The notes beneath the pieces are model-generated. The model searched no databases. It saw only the letters and a program-made list of their open reading frames with translations, and was not told the DNA's origin. The translations under genes and the position numbers were made by a program. 48,970 nt of DNA from Salinivirgaceae bacterium (GTDB lineage Bacteria > Bacteroidota > Bacteroidia > Bacteroidales > SZUA-534): positions 1 through 48,970 of the forward strand of contig JAFYYJ010000104.1 in NCBI GenBank assembly GCA_017557605.1, written 5' to 3'. Below, in pieces: positions 26,707-34,848 of the stretch (positions within the stretch are counted from its first letter, which is position 1; the number at the start of each line of letters is the position of its first letter).

Positions 26707-27336
26707 ATGAAACAGGTTGATTTGCTAATAGACAGATATCCGAAATTGGCCGTTTGCAAGAACGATATAGCCAACGCATACAATATTTTGGAGACAGCAT
26801 ACACCAACGGCCGCAAGCTTCTTGTCTGTGGCAACGGCGGCTCGGCAGCCGACAGCGAACATGTAGTAGGCGAGCTGATGAAGGAATTCAAACTGAAGCG
26901 AAAAGTGTTTGCCAGTCAAGCCGATGCCATGAAGGCAATAGACCCCGAAATGGGAGAATATCTTGCCGACAACCTGCAAGGAGCCCTGCCGGCAATCGCC
27001 CTGACAGGCCACAGCGCCCTTTCGACGGCTTTTATGAACGACAGCGAAAGTGTTCTGGTGTTTGCCCAACAGGTGAACGGCTACGGCAAGGTGGGCGATG
27101 TCTTGTTGGGAATATCCACTTCGGGCAACAGCAAGAATGTCATCTATGCTGCCATAACCGCCAAGGCGCGCGGACTGAAGGTTATCGCCCTTACGGGTGA
27201 GCGCGAAAGCAAGCTGTCGAAACTGGCCGATTGCTGCATACGGGTGCCGGAGGTGGAGACTTATAAGATTCAGGAGTTGCATCTGCCTGTTTATCATTGT
27301 CTTTGTATGATGCTGGAAGAAAAATTCTTCGGATAA
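26707..27336 (+). CDS. gmhA: Phosphoheptose isomerase
   Basis: Converts sedoheptulose 7-phosphate into D-glycero-D-manno-heptose 7-phosphate. A 209-residue SIS-domain protein with CGNGGSAADSEHVVGEL and STSGNSKNVIYA (phosphosugar binding) and the metal-binding ETYKIQELHLPVYH near the end. One base separates it from hddA. Confidence 0.94.
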   Translation: MKQVDLLIDRYPKLAVCKNDIANAYNILETAYTNGRKLLVCGNGGSAADSEHVVGELMKEFKLKRKVFASQADAMKAIDPEMGEYLADNLQGALPAIALTGHSALSTAFMNDSESVLVFAQQVNGYGKVGDVLLGISTSGNSKNVIYAAITAKARGLKVIALTGERESKLSKLADCCIRVPEVETYKIQELHLPVYHCLCMMLEEKFFG

Positions 27337-27338
27337 TC

Positions 27339-27851
27339 GTGAAATTGTCAGAGATAACAATAGAACCTTACGACACTCTGTTGCTCGACCGCGACGGGAC
27401 AATAAATGTTCATCTGATAGGCGATTACGTGAAGCAATGGAGCGAGTTTGAGTTTATTCCCGGTGTTCTTGAGGCAATGCCAAAGCTAGCAAAGCACTTC
27501 AAACACATCTTTATTGTTACAAACCAGCGCGGAATAGGAAAAGGCGTATTCACCGAAACCGACCTTGCCGACATCCACAGGCACATGGTGGAGGAGATTG
27601 AAAAAGCAGGCGGGCGTATCGACGGCATCTATTATTGCACTTCACTGACAGAGAGCGACTTGCGCCGGAAACCCGGTCGTGGAATGTTCGATGATATTCT
27701 GAAAGATTATCCCGAAGTATCGCCTTCAAAAACACTTATGGTTGGCGACGGCGACGTGGATATGGAGTTCGCTCGAAACTGCGGCATCGCCTTTTGCAAG
27801 GTCGATTCGCTTAAAAAGGAAAACGGCGAATACAAATGGGTAAAAGCATAA
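27339..27851 (+). CDS. gmhB: Heptose 1,7-bisphosphate phosphatase (GmhB-like HAD)
   Basis: A 170-residue HAD phosphatase. DRDGTIN is motif I with the nucleophile aspartate, TNQRGIGKG motif II, KPGRGMFDDI motif III and VGDGDVDMEFARNCGI motif IV. It removes the C7 phosphate before nucleotide activation. The canonical GmhB zinc-binding cysteines are missing; the loop has only YYC. GTG at 27339 is chosen since the earlier ATG at 27297 lies inside gmhA. It is two bases after gmhA and four before hddC. Confidence 0.87.
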   Translation: MKLSEITIEPYDTLLLDRDGTINVHLIGDYVKQWSEFEFIPGVLEAMPKLAKHFKHIFIVTNQRGIGKGVFTETDLADIHRHMVEEIEKAGGRIDGIYYCTSLTESDLRRKPGRGMFDDILKDYPEVSPSKTLMVGDGDVDMEFARNCGIAFCKVDSLKKENGEYKWVKA

Positions 27852-27855
27852 TGGT

Positions 27856-28584
27856 ATGGAAGTAATCATATTGGCTGGCGGATTGGGAACACGGCTGCGC
27901 TCGGTTGTGAGCGAGGTTCCAAAATGTATGGCACCTGTATCCGGCAAGCCGTTTTTGTGGTATCTCCTGAAGTATCTGACCCGTTTCAATGTCACGCGTG
28001 TGGTCCTTTCGGTAGGGTATTTGCGTGAGGTGATTTTTAAGTGGATTGATGAGGTTAAAGATGATTTCCCGTTCGAGTTTGATTATGCCATTGAGGAGAC
28101 ACCGCTTGGTACGGGCGGCGGCATCTGTCTTGCTATGAACAAGATACGCGGCAGCGAGGCTGTGGTTCTTAATGGCGATACCTTTTTTGATGTTGATATT
28201 GATTCGTTGCTTGAGGCTCATCGTAGCCAGCCGTGGGCTGAAATCACTCTGGCTCTGAAACCGATGCGCGACTTCGACCGCTATGGCACTGTGGAGGTTG
28301 ACACCGATGGTCGCATAATTAAATTCAACGAGAAGCGGCAATGCAAAGAGGGGGTCATAAATGGTGGCGTTTATGTCCTGAATAACACGACTTCGATGTT
28401 TGAAGGTCTGCCGCAAAAGTTCTCTTTCGAAACCGATGTTCTGCAAGTCCGCTGTGGTGAAACTGGCTCTCTGTACGGCACCGTGCATAATGGCTACTTC
28501 ATCGATATTGGCGTGCCGGAGGATTACCGAAAGGCGGAGGAGATAGTGGAGGTGATTAACGATAACCTGAAGAAAAAGAGTTAG
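27856..28584 (+). CDS. hddC: D-glycero-alpha-D-manno-heptose 1-phosphate guanylyltransferase
   Basis: A 242-residue sugar nucleotidyltransferase. ILAGGLGTRLRS and VPKCMAPVSGKPF form the NTP-binding loop; ETPLGTGGG, LNGDTFFDVDID and INGGVYVLN follow. With hddA, gmhA and the gmhB-like gene it completes the pathway to GDP-D-glycero-alpha-D-manno-heptose used in S-layer and capsule glycans. Other hexose-1-phosphate transferases share the fold, so GDP specificity rests on context. Confidence 0.88.
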   Translation: MEVIILAGGLGTRLRSVVSEVPKCMAPVSGKPFLWYLLKYLTRFNVTRVVLSVGYLREVIFKWIDEVKDDFPFEFDYAIEETPLGTGGGICLAMNKIRGSEAVVLNGDTFFDVDIDSLLEAHRSQPWAEITLALKPMRDFDRYGTVEVDTDGRIIKFNEKRQCKEGVINGGVYVLNNTTSMFEGLPQKFSFETDVLQVRCGETGSLYGTVHNGYFIDIGVPEDYRKAEEIVEVINDNLKKKS

Positions 28585-28685
28585 TTTTACAAACGAAGAA
28601 AACAAACAAGTCCTATAGATTTCCCTTTTATCGGGATGTGACGAATAATGATTTAATTACATATCTTTACAGGAAAAAATTGGCT

Positions 28686-28925
28686 ATGTGTACATATACT
28701 TTTACGCTTGACGACAAATTGGTAGAAAAAGTTAGACCAGCATTTGCCGATGACAAAGCCATAAAAAACTGGCTGCAATCGCAGATTGAAGTATTATTTA
28801 TGCAAAAAGCTGCGAATTTTTCACCAAAGACGAAATCGTCCCTAAAATTATCTGAACGATTGAGAGGTATCGGGCATGCGCCTGAAGGGTTTGATTATAA
28901 AAAAGAATTGGCTGACCGTTTTTGA
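28686..28925 (+). CDS. Probable toxin-antitoxin type antitoxin, 79 aa
   Basis: A 79-residue protein: a beta-like start (TYTFTLDDKLVEKVRPAF) followed by helices, with KNWLQSQIEVLFMQ. This resembles the small DNA-binding antitoxins found before PIN or RelE toxins in Bacteroidetes. ATG at 28686 is preferred over 28638. No full-length toxin follows; only short frames and stop codons are seen up to 29200, so the partner may be decayed. Confidence 0.6.
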   Translation: MCTYTFTLDDKLVEKVRPAFADDKAIKNWLQSQIEVLFMQKAANFSPKTKSSLKLSERLRGIGHAPEGFDYKKELADRF

Positions 28926-28928
28926 GGA

Positions 28929-29194
28929 ATGAAGCATTATTTGGTTGAATTGAATTTAGGCCAAAGGTTTATTCTTGATTTTACTCGCATTATCTAATGG
29001 CACATTCAGCTGAAAAACTTGATAAATCAGTTGAGTTTTGTTATTCCAACATTTGTTTTTCCATACGCAAAATGCCAAGAATGAACAATAGCGACAAAGA
29101 ACCCCTAACACAAAAAGCCAAGCAGATTAAGGAGTTTGCCAAAGTGGATGTGGAGCGGATTCTTGTGGATAAAGGAATAGAGATAATATCGTAA
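28929..29194 (+). pseudogene. Possible remnant of the antitoxin's partner
   Basis: ATG at 28929 opens a 22-residue frame (MKHYLVELNLGQRFILDF...) three bases after the antitoxin stop, where the toxin would start. It ends at 28997. An overlapping frame of 65 residues (28997-29194) ends KVDVERILVDKGIEIIS. Together they look like a degraded small gene, but I cannot identify the parent. Bases 29195-29300 hold nothing recognisable. Confidence 0.3.
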
Positions 29195-29308
29195 ATAGTA
29201 ATGAATTCGAACATGCACATTATTAAGTAGGAATAAAGATGTTTGGGCAAGGTTGGAAGAGATTGACATTCAAATGTTGTAACAACCGAATTAATGATTC
29301 TTATTATT

Positions 29309-29316
29309 GAGGGAGG
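29309..29316 (+). promoter_or_regulatory. Strong Shine-Dalgarno site
   Basis: GAGGGAGG ends five bases before the ATG at 29322 and fixes that start rather than a GTG/TTG-type start at 29307. Strong SD sites are rare in this window, so it suggests a foreign origin. Confidence 0.75.
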
Positions 29317-29321
29317 CAATT

Positions 29322-30575
29322 ATGACAGCAATTGTTGGGGTATTAAATAGACAGGGAGCAGCGTTCGCGGCTGATAGTGCAGCCACTCACATTAAGACAC
29401 ACAAAATAACAAATCATGCCAACAAGATATTTTCAATATCAAAATATCATCCAGTAGGTGTGGCATTATATAATTCTCTTTCGTTTATGGGCGTGCCTTG
29501 GGAAACAATCATTAAGAGTTTCCGTCAAAAATTAAATGATAACACCTTTGACACTTTGCATGGTTACATAGACGCATTTTGGAATTATTTAAAAACGGAT
29601 ATAATTGTAAGATGGCCAAACCTTCAAGAGGCAGACTTGATAAATTTTGCCAATTGTTATTACAATCAAATTATCGAAGAAGCAAAAGCCGACGTTATAG
29701 GTAATAATACTCTGTCTTTTTTTACTGCACTAACTAATAAAATGGAACTATACCGAAACGCTTATAAAGATAGAGCAAAATGCGATGATTTGCAGACATA
29801 TACAGAGATGGATGTTTATAAATACATACAAGCAACCATAGACAATATTCTTGCTCCGTTACAACAAATGGACGGATGCCCTAATGATTTACAGAAAAAT
29901 TTCTTATCCTCTTTGTTATCAATTCTAAAAGCTGATGAAAACACATATACCACATATACAGGGTTGGTTTTCTGGGGATTCGGAGAAGAAGAGTTCTATC
30001 CGTCTTATTATGAGTATAATATATCAATGGCCTTTGATGGAAGGTTGAAGTTTTTCTTGAAGCAAAGTTCGGAGATGGAAAAGAGTGGAGCAGCAATAGC
30101 TTCATTTGCCCAAACAGACATGGATATTACATTAATGCGAGGTATTGCTCCAGATTTATCAAACGAGTGTTACAATTATTATTTGAAAAGTTTAGAAGAA
30201 TTTAAGAATGAATTATCAACCCAACTACAATCTGCTGGTGCACCCCAAGCTCTGTTGGATATAATTGGTTCTATTGATGTTAAAAGTAAGGCGCAACAAT
30301 ATATAGATGGTATCGAGGATTTCATTAGAATAAACCACACTGACAAGTTAATTGAGGCAATAGGGTACTTGAGTAAAGAGGATTTGGCCGAAATCGCTGA
30401 AAATATGGTAAGCATGACATATCTAAATCGCCGATTTACCTCCCAAGAAGAATCAGTGGGTGGTCCTGTTGATGTTGCTGTCATTACTAAAGGGGATGGT
30501 TTTGTGTGGATAAAGCGAAAGCATTATTTTGATGCATCGATAAACCAACAGTTTTTTGAACGTTACAATAGATAA
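29322..30575 (+). CDS. Proteasome-like Ntn-hydrolase with large insertion
   Basis: A 417-residue protein whose N-terminus reads like a proteasome beta subunit or HslV: after Met removal Thr1 starts TAIVGV, then AADS puts Asp at position 17, and ANKIF puts Lys at 34 (usual Lys33, one insertion). PVGVALYNS corresponds to the next strand. Near residue 380 the C-terminus has GGPVDVAVITKGDGFV, very like the last strands of archaeal beta subunits. Between them lie about 300 mostly helical residues, against about 110 in proteasomes. Catalysis is plausible: Thr1, Asp17 and Lys are present, but Asp166/Ser169 equivalents are changed. No signal peptide. A 60-residue gene follows nine bases later. Function unknown. 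Confidence 0.8.
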   Translation: MTAIVGVLNRQGAAFAADSAATHIKTHKITNHANKIFSISKYHPVGVALYNSLSFMGVPWETIIKSFRQKLNDNTFDTLHGYIDAFWNYLKTDIIVRWPNLQEADLINFANCYYNQIIEEAKADVIGNNTLSFFTALTNKMELYRNAYKDRAKCDDLQTYTEMDVYKYIQATIDNILAPLQQMDGCPNDLQKNFLSSLLSILKADENTYTTYTGLVFWGFGEEEFYPSYYEYNISMAFDGRLKFFLKQSSEMEKSGAAIASFAQTDMDITLMRGIAPDLSNECYNYYLKSLEEFKNELSTQLQSAGAPQALLDIIGSIDVKSKAQQYIDGIEDFIRINHTDKLIEAIGYLSKEDLAEIAENMVSMTYLNRRFTSQEESVGGPVDVAVITKGDGFVWIKRKHYFDASINQQFFERYNR

Positions 30576-30584
30576 ACATAAAGT

Positions 30585-30767
30585 ATGAATAGTCTATTTG
30601 CAGAAAAAAAAGATGTTATTAAGGCTACTGTTATAGAGAGCACACAGTCTAAAGAATTGAAACAAAGCAAGAACATCTCTTCAGAACCTTTAAATAATTA
30701 TATATTGAAATTTCGCAATGAACTTCGTTCGGAAATATCAGGAATATCTAAAATAAAATGGGGTTAA
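30585..30767 (+). CDS. Small lysine-rich protein beside the Ntn-hydrolase
   Basis: A 60-residue protein rich in Lys, Ser and Glu with no signal or hydrophobic helix; the first half looks disordered and the second (NYILKFRNELRSEI) may be helical. It ends KIKWG. It follows the Ntn-hydrolase gene after nine bases, so they form a two-gene unit. It could be a substrate, regulator or tag, but there is no double-glycine end as in ubiquitin-like tags. No family recognised. Confidence 0.55.
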   Translation: MNSLFAEKKDVIKATVIESTQSKELKQSKNISSEPLNNYILKFRNELRSEISGISKIKWG

Positions 30768-30863
30768 ATGACCATCAACTTTTTATAAATAGATGAGAAG
30801 TTGTTTGCCTCAATACTCCACATTAATAACCTCCGCCCCATTTCAGAATCATATTTATAATTC

Positions 30864-32366
30864 ATGCAAGAAAACACGAATAAGGCTATAGCATTCAACA
30901 CGGTCATTCTATATATAAAAATGGCTGTTACCACAATATGTGCCTTGTTGTCAACGCGCTATGCGTTAAGTGCGCTTGGTGTGGTTGACTATGGACTGTA
31001 TGCTGTGTTGGGGGGAATGATTTCGGTTATGGCTATTCTAAACACAATTATGGTGTCCACGTCGAATAGGTTTATTGCCGTTGCTATTGGGCGAGGAAAT
31101 ATGGAAGATGCAAATAAACAGTTTAATGTCAATCTTTCTATCCATATAGCAATTGCATTGATAGTCTTATTGGTAGCATATCCTATTGGAAACTGGTATA
31201 TACATCATTATGTTAATTATGATGGTTCAATAGAAAATGCTGTTATAGTGTTTTGTATAACAATAGCAGGTAGTATAATTTCTTTCATTGGCGTGCCTTA
31301 TAACGGGTTGCTTATGGCCAAAGAGAAATTTATTGTTTTCTGCGCTATTGATGTGGTTTCTCATATAATTCGGTTGGCGGTCACATGGGCACTTGTATAC
31401 CATTTTCAGCAAAAGTTGCTTATTTATGCGGCTATGATGGCAATTGTTCACGCTTTGCCAGCATTGTTTTATTTGGTGTATTGTTCATACAAATACTATG
31501 ATATAGTTCGGTTGCGATTTGTCCGCGATAAGAAGAAGTACCGTGAAGTATTCAAGTTTTCAATGTGGGTGGGTGTTGGGGCGTTAACAAACGTCGGAAG
31601 AAGTCAGGGCGCCGCTTTGATAGTAAATGCGTTTTTCAATACGGTGATGAACACCGCCTTGGGTATAGCTTATATTGTAAACGCATATGTTGCTTTGTTT
31701 GCCACAAACATTACGAAACCCATCGCGCCACAAATCACCAAAAGTTTTGCTGCCGGAAATGTGCAACGCACAGATGAATTATTGGTGATGTCAATAAAAT
31801 ATTGCTATTTAATGACACTTATGGTTGGGGCATTATTTCTTGCTGAGCCGGAATGGTTATTAAATCTTTGGCTTGGAGAAGTACCCCCCTATGCAAAAAT
31901 TTTCCTTATTCTTTTTATTATCGACAATCTTGTTTTGTCTCTTAATGAAGGTGTTGGCAATATTATTTTTGCGAGTGGAAAGATAGGATTATATCAAATT
32001 TGCAGCAGTCTAATTAATATTCTTGCTTTGCTAACTGGATATTTTGTGCTTAGAGGAGGAGCGCCGGCATACTATCTTGCAGTCTCATATATTGCGGTTT
32101 CTGTAATTAGGTTTTTTGCTATTCAATGGTCATTACATCGAACTTTAAATTATAATAATCGCATATTATGGAAACAAGCATATATGCCATCTCTTTTAAC
32201 AACTTTGTTATTCGTTCCAATTCTTGTTATTCCAACACCTCTGCATCCACTTCTGAATTTGGTTATAACATTTTTATATCTATGCTTACTTGTATGCGGC
32301 GTGGGGTTAAGCAAGAACGAGCGAAATAAAATTATGTGTTTTATCAAAGAAAAAATAGGACGTTAA
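30864..32366 (+). CDS. Polysaccharide flippase, Wzx-like (MOP superfamily)
   Basis: A 500-residue integral membrane protein with about twelve to fourteen hydrophobic segments across its length and the MOP-type start (YIKMAVTTICALLSTRYALSALG). GxxDYGLYAVLGG and the central VGVGALTNVGRS loop fit polysaccharide-export flippases that move lipid-linked repeat units to the periplasm. It is followed by the dTDP-sugar genes. The DNA is AT-rich compared with the heptose genes. Confidence 0.9.
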   Translation: MQENTNKAIAFNTVILYIKMAVTTICALLSTRYALSALGVVDYGLYAVLGGMISVMAILNTIMVSTSNRFIAVAIGRGNMEDANKQFNVNLSIHIAIALIVLLVAYPIGNWYIHHYVNYDGSIENAVIVFCITIAGSIISFIGVPYNGLLMAKEKFIVFCAIDVVSHIIRLAVTWALVYHFQQKLLIYAAMMAIVHALPALFYLVYCSYKYYDIVRLRFVRDKKKYREVFKFSMWVGVGALTNVGRSQGAALIVNAFFNTVMNTALGIAYIVNAYVALFATNITKPIAPQITKSFAAGNVQRTDELLVMSIKYCYLMTLMVGALFLAEPEWLLNLWLGEVPPYAKIFLILFIIDNLVLSLNEGVGNIIFASGKIGLYQICSSLINILALLTGYFVLRGGAPAYYLAVSYIAVSVIRFFAIQWSLHRTLNYNNRILWKQAYMPSLLTTLLFVPILVIPTPLHPLLNLVITFLYLCLLVCGVGLSKNERNKIMCFIKEKIGR

Positions 32367-32419
32367 CCCCTATGGTTTAAATCGTTTTAATATTACACGT
32401 ATTGGTTTCACTTAAAAAT

Positions 32420-32836
32420 ATGACAATATCAGATTGTAAATTAGTAGAACTTCCCCGTTTTTTGGACGCAAGGGGAAACTTATCGTTTGTAGAGCAAATG
32501 AATCATATTCCGTTTGAGATAAAACGAACATATTGGATATACGATGTGCCAGGTGGCGAAGCGCGCGGAGGTCACGCTTTCAGACAAAATCAAGAATTTG
32601 TAGTTGCCATGTCGGGTGCGTTTGATGTTGTTGTGGACGATGGCCACACACAAAAAACGTTCACTTTAAATCGGTCTTATTATGGGTTATATGTTCCTGC
32701 GGGTTTATGGAGGTCATTGGAGAATTTTTCGACAAATTCTCTTGCGTTAGAGTTTGGCTCTACACATTACAACGAGGCCGATTATGTTTATGATTATGAT
32801 ACTTTTTTAAAACTTAAGCATAATGAAGAAATATAA
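32420..32836 (+). CDS. FdtA/QdtA-like sugar ketoisomerase, first copy
   Basis: A 138-residue cupin of the WxcM-C/FdtA family, enzymes that convert dTDP-4-keto-6-deoxyglucose to the 3-keto isomer. LPRFLDARGNLSFVEQ and YDVPGGEARGGHAF are the signature, but the usual HAH reads H52-A-F54, so one of the two active-site histidines is missing. ATG at 32420 is preferred to a TTG at 32402. It overlaps the second copy by 14 bases. It may be inactive, altered in specificity, or work with the second copy. Confidence 0.85.
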   Translation: MTISDCKLVELPRFLDARGNLSFVEQMNHIPFEIKRTYWIYDVPGGEARGGHAFRQNQEFVVAMSGAFDVVVDDGHTQKTFTLNRSYYGLYVPAGLWRSLENFSTNSLALEFGSTHYNEADYVYDYDTFLKLKHNEEI

Positions 32837-33242
32837 TGTTTTTGATTGTTCAATAATTGAACTCGACCGCCACCATAGCGACCGCAAAGGAAATTTAACG
32901 GTGGTGGAAAACGGAGTGACACTTCCGTTTGATGTTAAACGCGTTTATTATCTATATGATGTTCCGGGAGGAGAAAATCGTGGTTCACACGCACATAAGG
33001 AATTGGAACAACTTATAATAGCAGCATCTGGTTCTTTTACTGTTACGCTAAATGATGGCAAATGCAAACGCAGTTTTTTTCTCAACCGACCATATCAGGG
33101 GCTTTATGTGAAACCAGGTCTTTGGCGCGACCTTGACGATTTCTCATCAGGCGCAGTTTGTATGGTTTTAGCATCTGAAGTGTATAAAGCAGACGATTAT
33201 ATCCGAGAATACGAAGTTTTTTTGAAATACCGAAACGCATGA
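32823..33242 (+). CDS. dTDP-4-keto-6-deoxyglucose 3,4-ketoisomerase, second copy
   Basis: A 139-residue paralogue of the previous gene with the catalytic histidines intact (RGSHAHK, H56 and H58) and the same start ([16 protein letters not shown]) and [10 protein letters not shown] motif. It should make dTDP-3-keto-6-deoxyhexose; whether the galacto (FdtA, Fuc3N) or gluco (QdtA, Qui3N) product forms cannot be told by eye. It overlaps the acetyltransferase start by four bases. Confidence 0.9.
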   Translation: MKKYNVFDCSIIELDRHHSDRKGNLTVVENGVTLPFDVKRVYYLYDVPGGENRGSHAHKELEQLIIAASGSFTVTLNDGKCKRSFFLNRPYQGLYVKPGLWRDLDDFSSGAVCMVLASEVYKADDYIREYEVFLKYRNA

Positions 33243-33691
33243 TACACCAATTAGCAGATTGTAAATCTTCACATATCGGCGAAAACACTAACATTTGGCA
33301 GTTTTGCGTGGTTTTCCCTAACGCCCAAATAGGGGATAACTGTAATATTTGCGCTAATGTATTGATTGAAAATGATGTTATTATCGGAAACAATGTTACC
33401 GTTAAAAGTGGAGTTCAACTGTGGGATGGAATAACTGTTGAGGACAATGTATGCATTGGTCCCAACGTAACTTTTACGAACGATTTGTTTCCGCGCTCAA
33501 AAAATCTAGATTGGAAACTGTCGAAAACTATAATTAAAAAAGGTGCGAGTATAGGTGCGAATTCCACAATTCTTGCAGGTATTACAATTGGTGAGAATGC
33601 CATGATTGGGGCAGGAAGTGTTGTTACGAAATCTGTTCCAGCGGGAGAGGTGTGGTTCGGGAATCCGGCAAAGTTCATTAGAAAAGTATAA
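33239..33691 (+). CDS. dTDP-3-amino-sugar N-acetyltransferase (FdtC/QdtC/WbbJ-like)
   Basis: A 150-residue left-handed beta-helix acyltransferase with repeated hexapeptides ([43 protein letters not shown]) and the end [16 protein letters not shown]. It lies between the ketoisomerase and the aminotransferase and probably acetylates the 3-amino group after transamination. ATGA overlap with the preceding gene and three bases to the next. Confidence 0.9.
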   Translation: MIHQLADCKSSHIGENTNIWQFCVVFPNAQIGDNCNICANVLIENDVIIGNNVTVKSGVQLWDGITVEDNVCIGPNVTFTNDLFPRSKNLDWKLSKTIIKKGASIGANSTILAGITIGENAMIGAGSVVTKSVPAGEVWFGNPAKFIRKV

Positions 33692-33694
33692 GTT

Positions 33695-34795
33695 ATGCAA
33701 ATACCATTTTTAAGTTTAAAAGCTATAGCAGAAAAGTATTCCGGCGAAATTCACGCAGCGGTGCAGCGTGTTGTAGATTCAGGTTGGTATCTTCAAGGCA
33801 AGGAGAACGAAACCTTTGAAAACAACTACGCAAAATACATCGGCACAGATTATTGCATCGGATGCGCCAATGGCTTAGATGCTTTGATTTGGATACTCAG
33901 GGCGTACAAGGAGTTGGGTGTAATGCAGGACGGGGACGAGGTTTTGGTTCCCGCCAACACGTACATCGCTTCAATACTTGCAATCACTGAAAACAATCTC
34001 AAGCCCGTCCTCATTGAACCAAAGTTTGAGACATTGGAAATCGACGACAGCCTTATCGAAAGCAAAATCACGCCCAAGACCAAGGCAATAATGATAGTCC
34101 ATCTTTACGGACGTTGCGCCTACACTGAAAAAATCGGTGAGATTTGCAAAAAATTCAATCTCAAACTGATTGAAGACAACGCTCAGTCGCACGGTTGCCG
34201 TTTTGATGACAGGCGTACAGGTGCGCTGGGCGACGCTGCGGGACATAGTTTCTACCCCGGCAAAAACCTCGGTGCGTTGGGCGACGGCGGTGCTGTTACC
34301 ACGAGCGACAAGGCGTTGGCTGACACTGTAAGGGCGTTGGCTAACTATGGTTCGCAAAAGAAATATGTGTTCAAATATTGCGGCAGGAATTCCCGTCTTG
34401 ATGAAATCCAGGCGGCAGTTTTGGACGTAAAACTAAAACATTTGGACGGCGATAATGCTGTACGTCAACAAATTGCAAAGTATTATTATGACAACATCAG
34501 CAATCCGAAAATTACTCTGCCGAAACGCATTGACAACCGCAACAATGTCTATCACTTGTTCCCCGTCTTCTGCGAGCAGCGTGATGAATTTCAGCAATAT
34601 CTGAAAGACAACGAGATTCAGACATTGATTCATTATCCGATACCGCCGCACAAGCAGGAATGTTACAAGGATTGGAACAGAATTAGTCTACCAATTACCG
34701 AATATATAGCAGAACATGAGCTGAGTTTGCCGATGGGGCCGACTGTTAATATTGAAGAAGCGAAGGAGGTAATAAGATTGATAAACGAATTTTAG
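33695..34795 (+). CDS. dTDP-3-keto-sugar aminotransferase (FdtB/QdtB-like)
   Basis: A 366-residue DegT/DnrJ/EryC1-type PLP enzyme that adds the 3-amino group. [16 protein letters not shown] starts the family, [16 protein letters not shown] binds cofactor, VHLYGRCAY and EDNAQSHGC precede the PLP lysine in [17 protein letters not shown]. With its neighbours it gives dTDP-Fuc3NAc or dTDP-Qui3NAc from dTDP-4-keto-6-deoxyglucose. Confidence 0.93.
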   Translation: MQIPFLSLKAIAEKYSGEIHAAVQRVVDSGWYLQGKENETFENNYAKYIGTDYCIGCANGLDALIWILRAYKELGVMQDGDEVLVPANTYIASILAITENNLKPVLIEPKFETLEIDDSLIESKITPKTKAIMIVHLYGRCAYTEKIGEICKKFNLKLIEDNAQSHGCRFDDRRTGALGDAAGHSFYPGKNLGALGDGGAVTTSDKALADTVRALANYGSQKKYVFKYCGRNSRLDEIQAAVLDVKLKHLDGDNAVRQQIAKYYYDNISNPKITLPKRIDNRNNVYHLFPVFCEQRDEFQQYLKDNEIQTLIHYPIPPHKQECYKDWNRISLPITEYIAEHELSLPMGPTVNIEEAKEVIRLINEF

Positions 34796-34848
34796 AAGAA
34801 AAAACCGAAAGTATAATTTGATAATTGTACAAATCCATAGCATCTATT

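Noticed and set aside
26725..27402. 225-residue reverse frame
   Set aside because: Antisense of gmhA; no motif.
27811..28605. 264-residue reverse frame
   Set aside because: Antisense of hddC, which has all nucleotidyltransferase motifs.
29322..30575. HslV or Anbu
   Set aside because: Too long, no hslU or Anbu-associated genes nearby, and the middle part does not match; called only proteasome-like.
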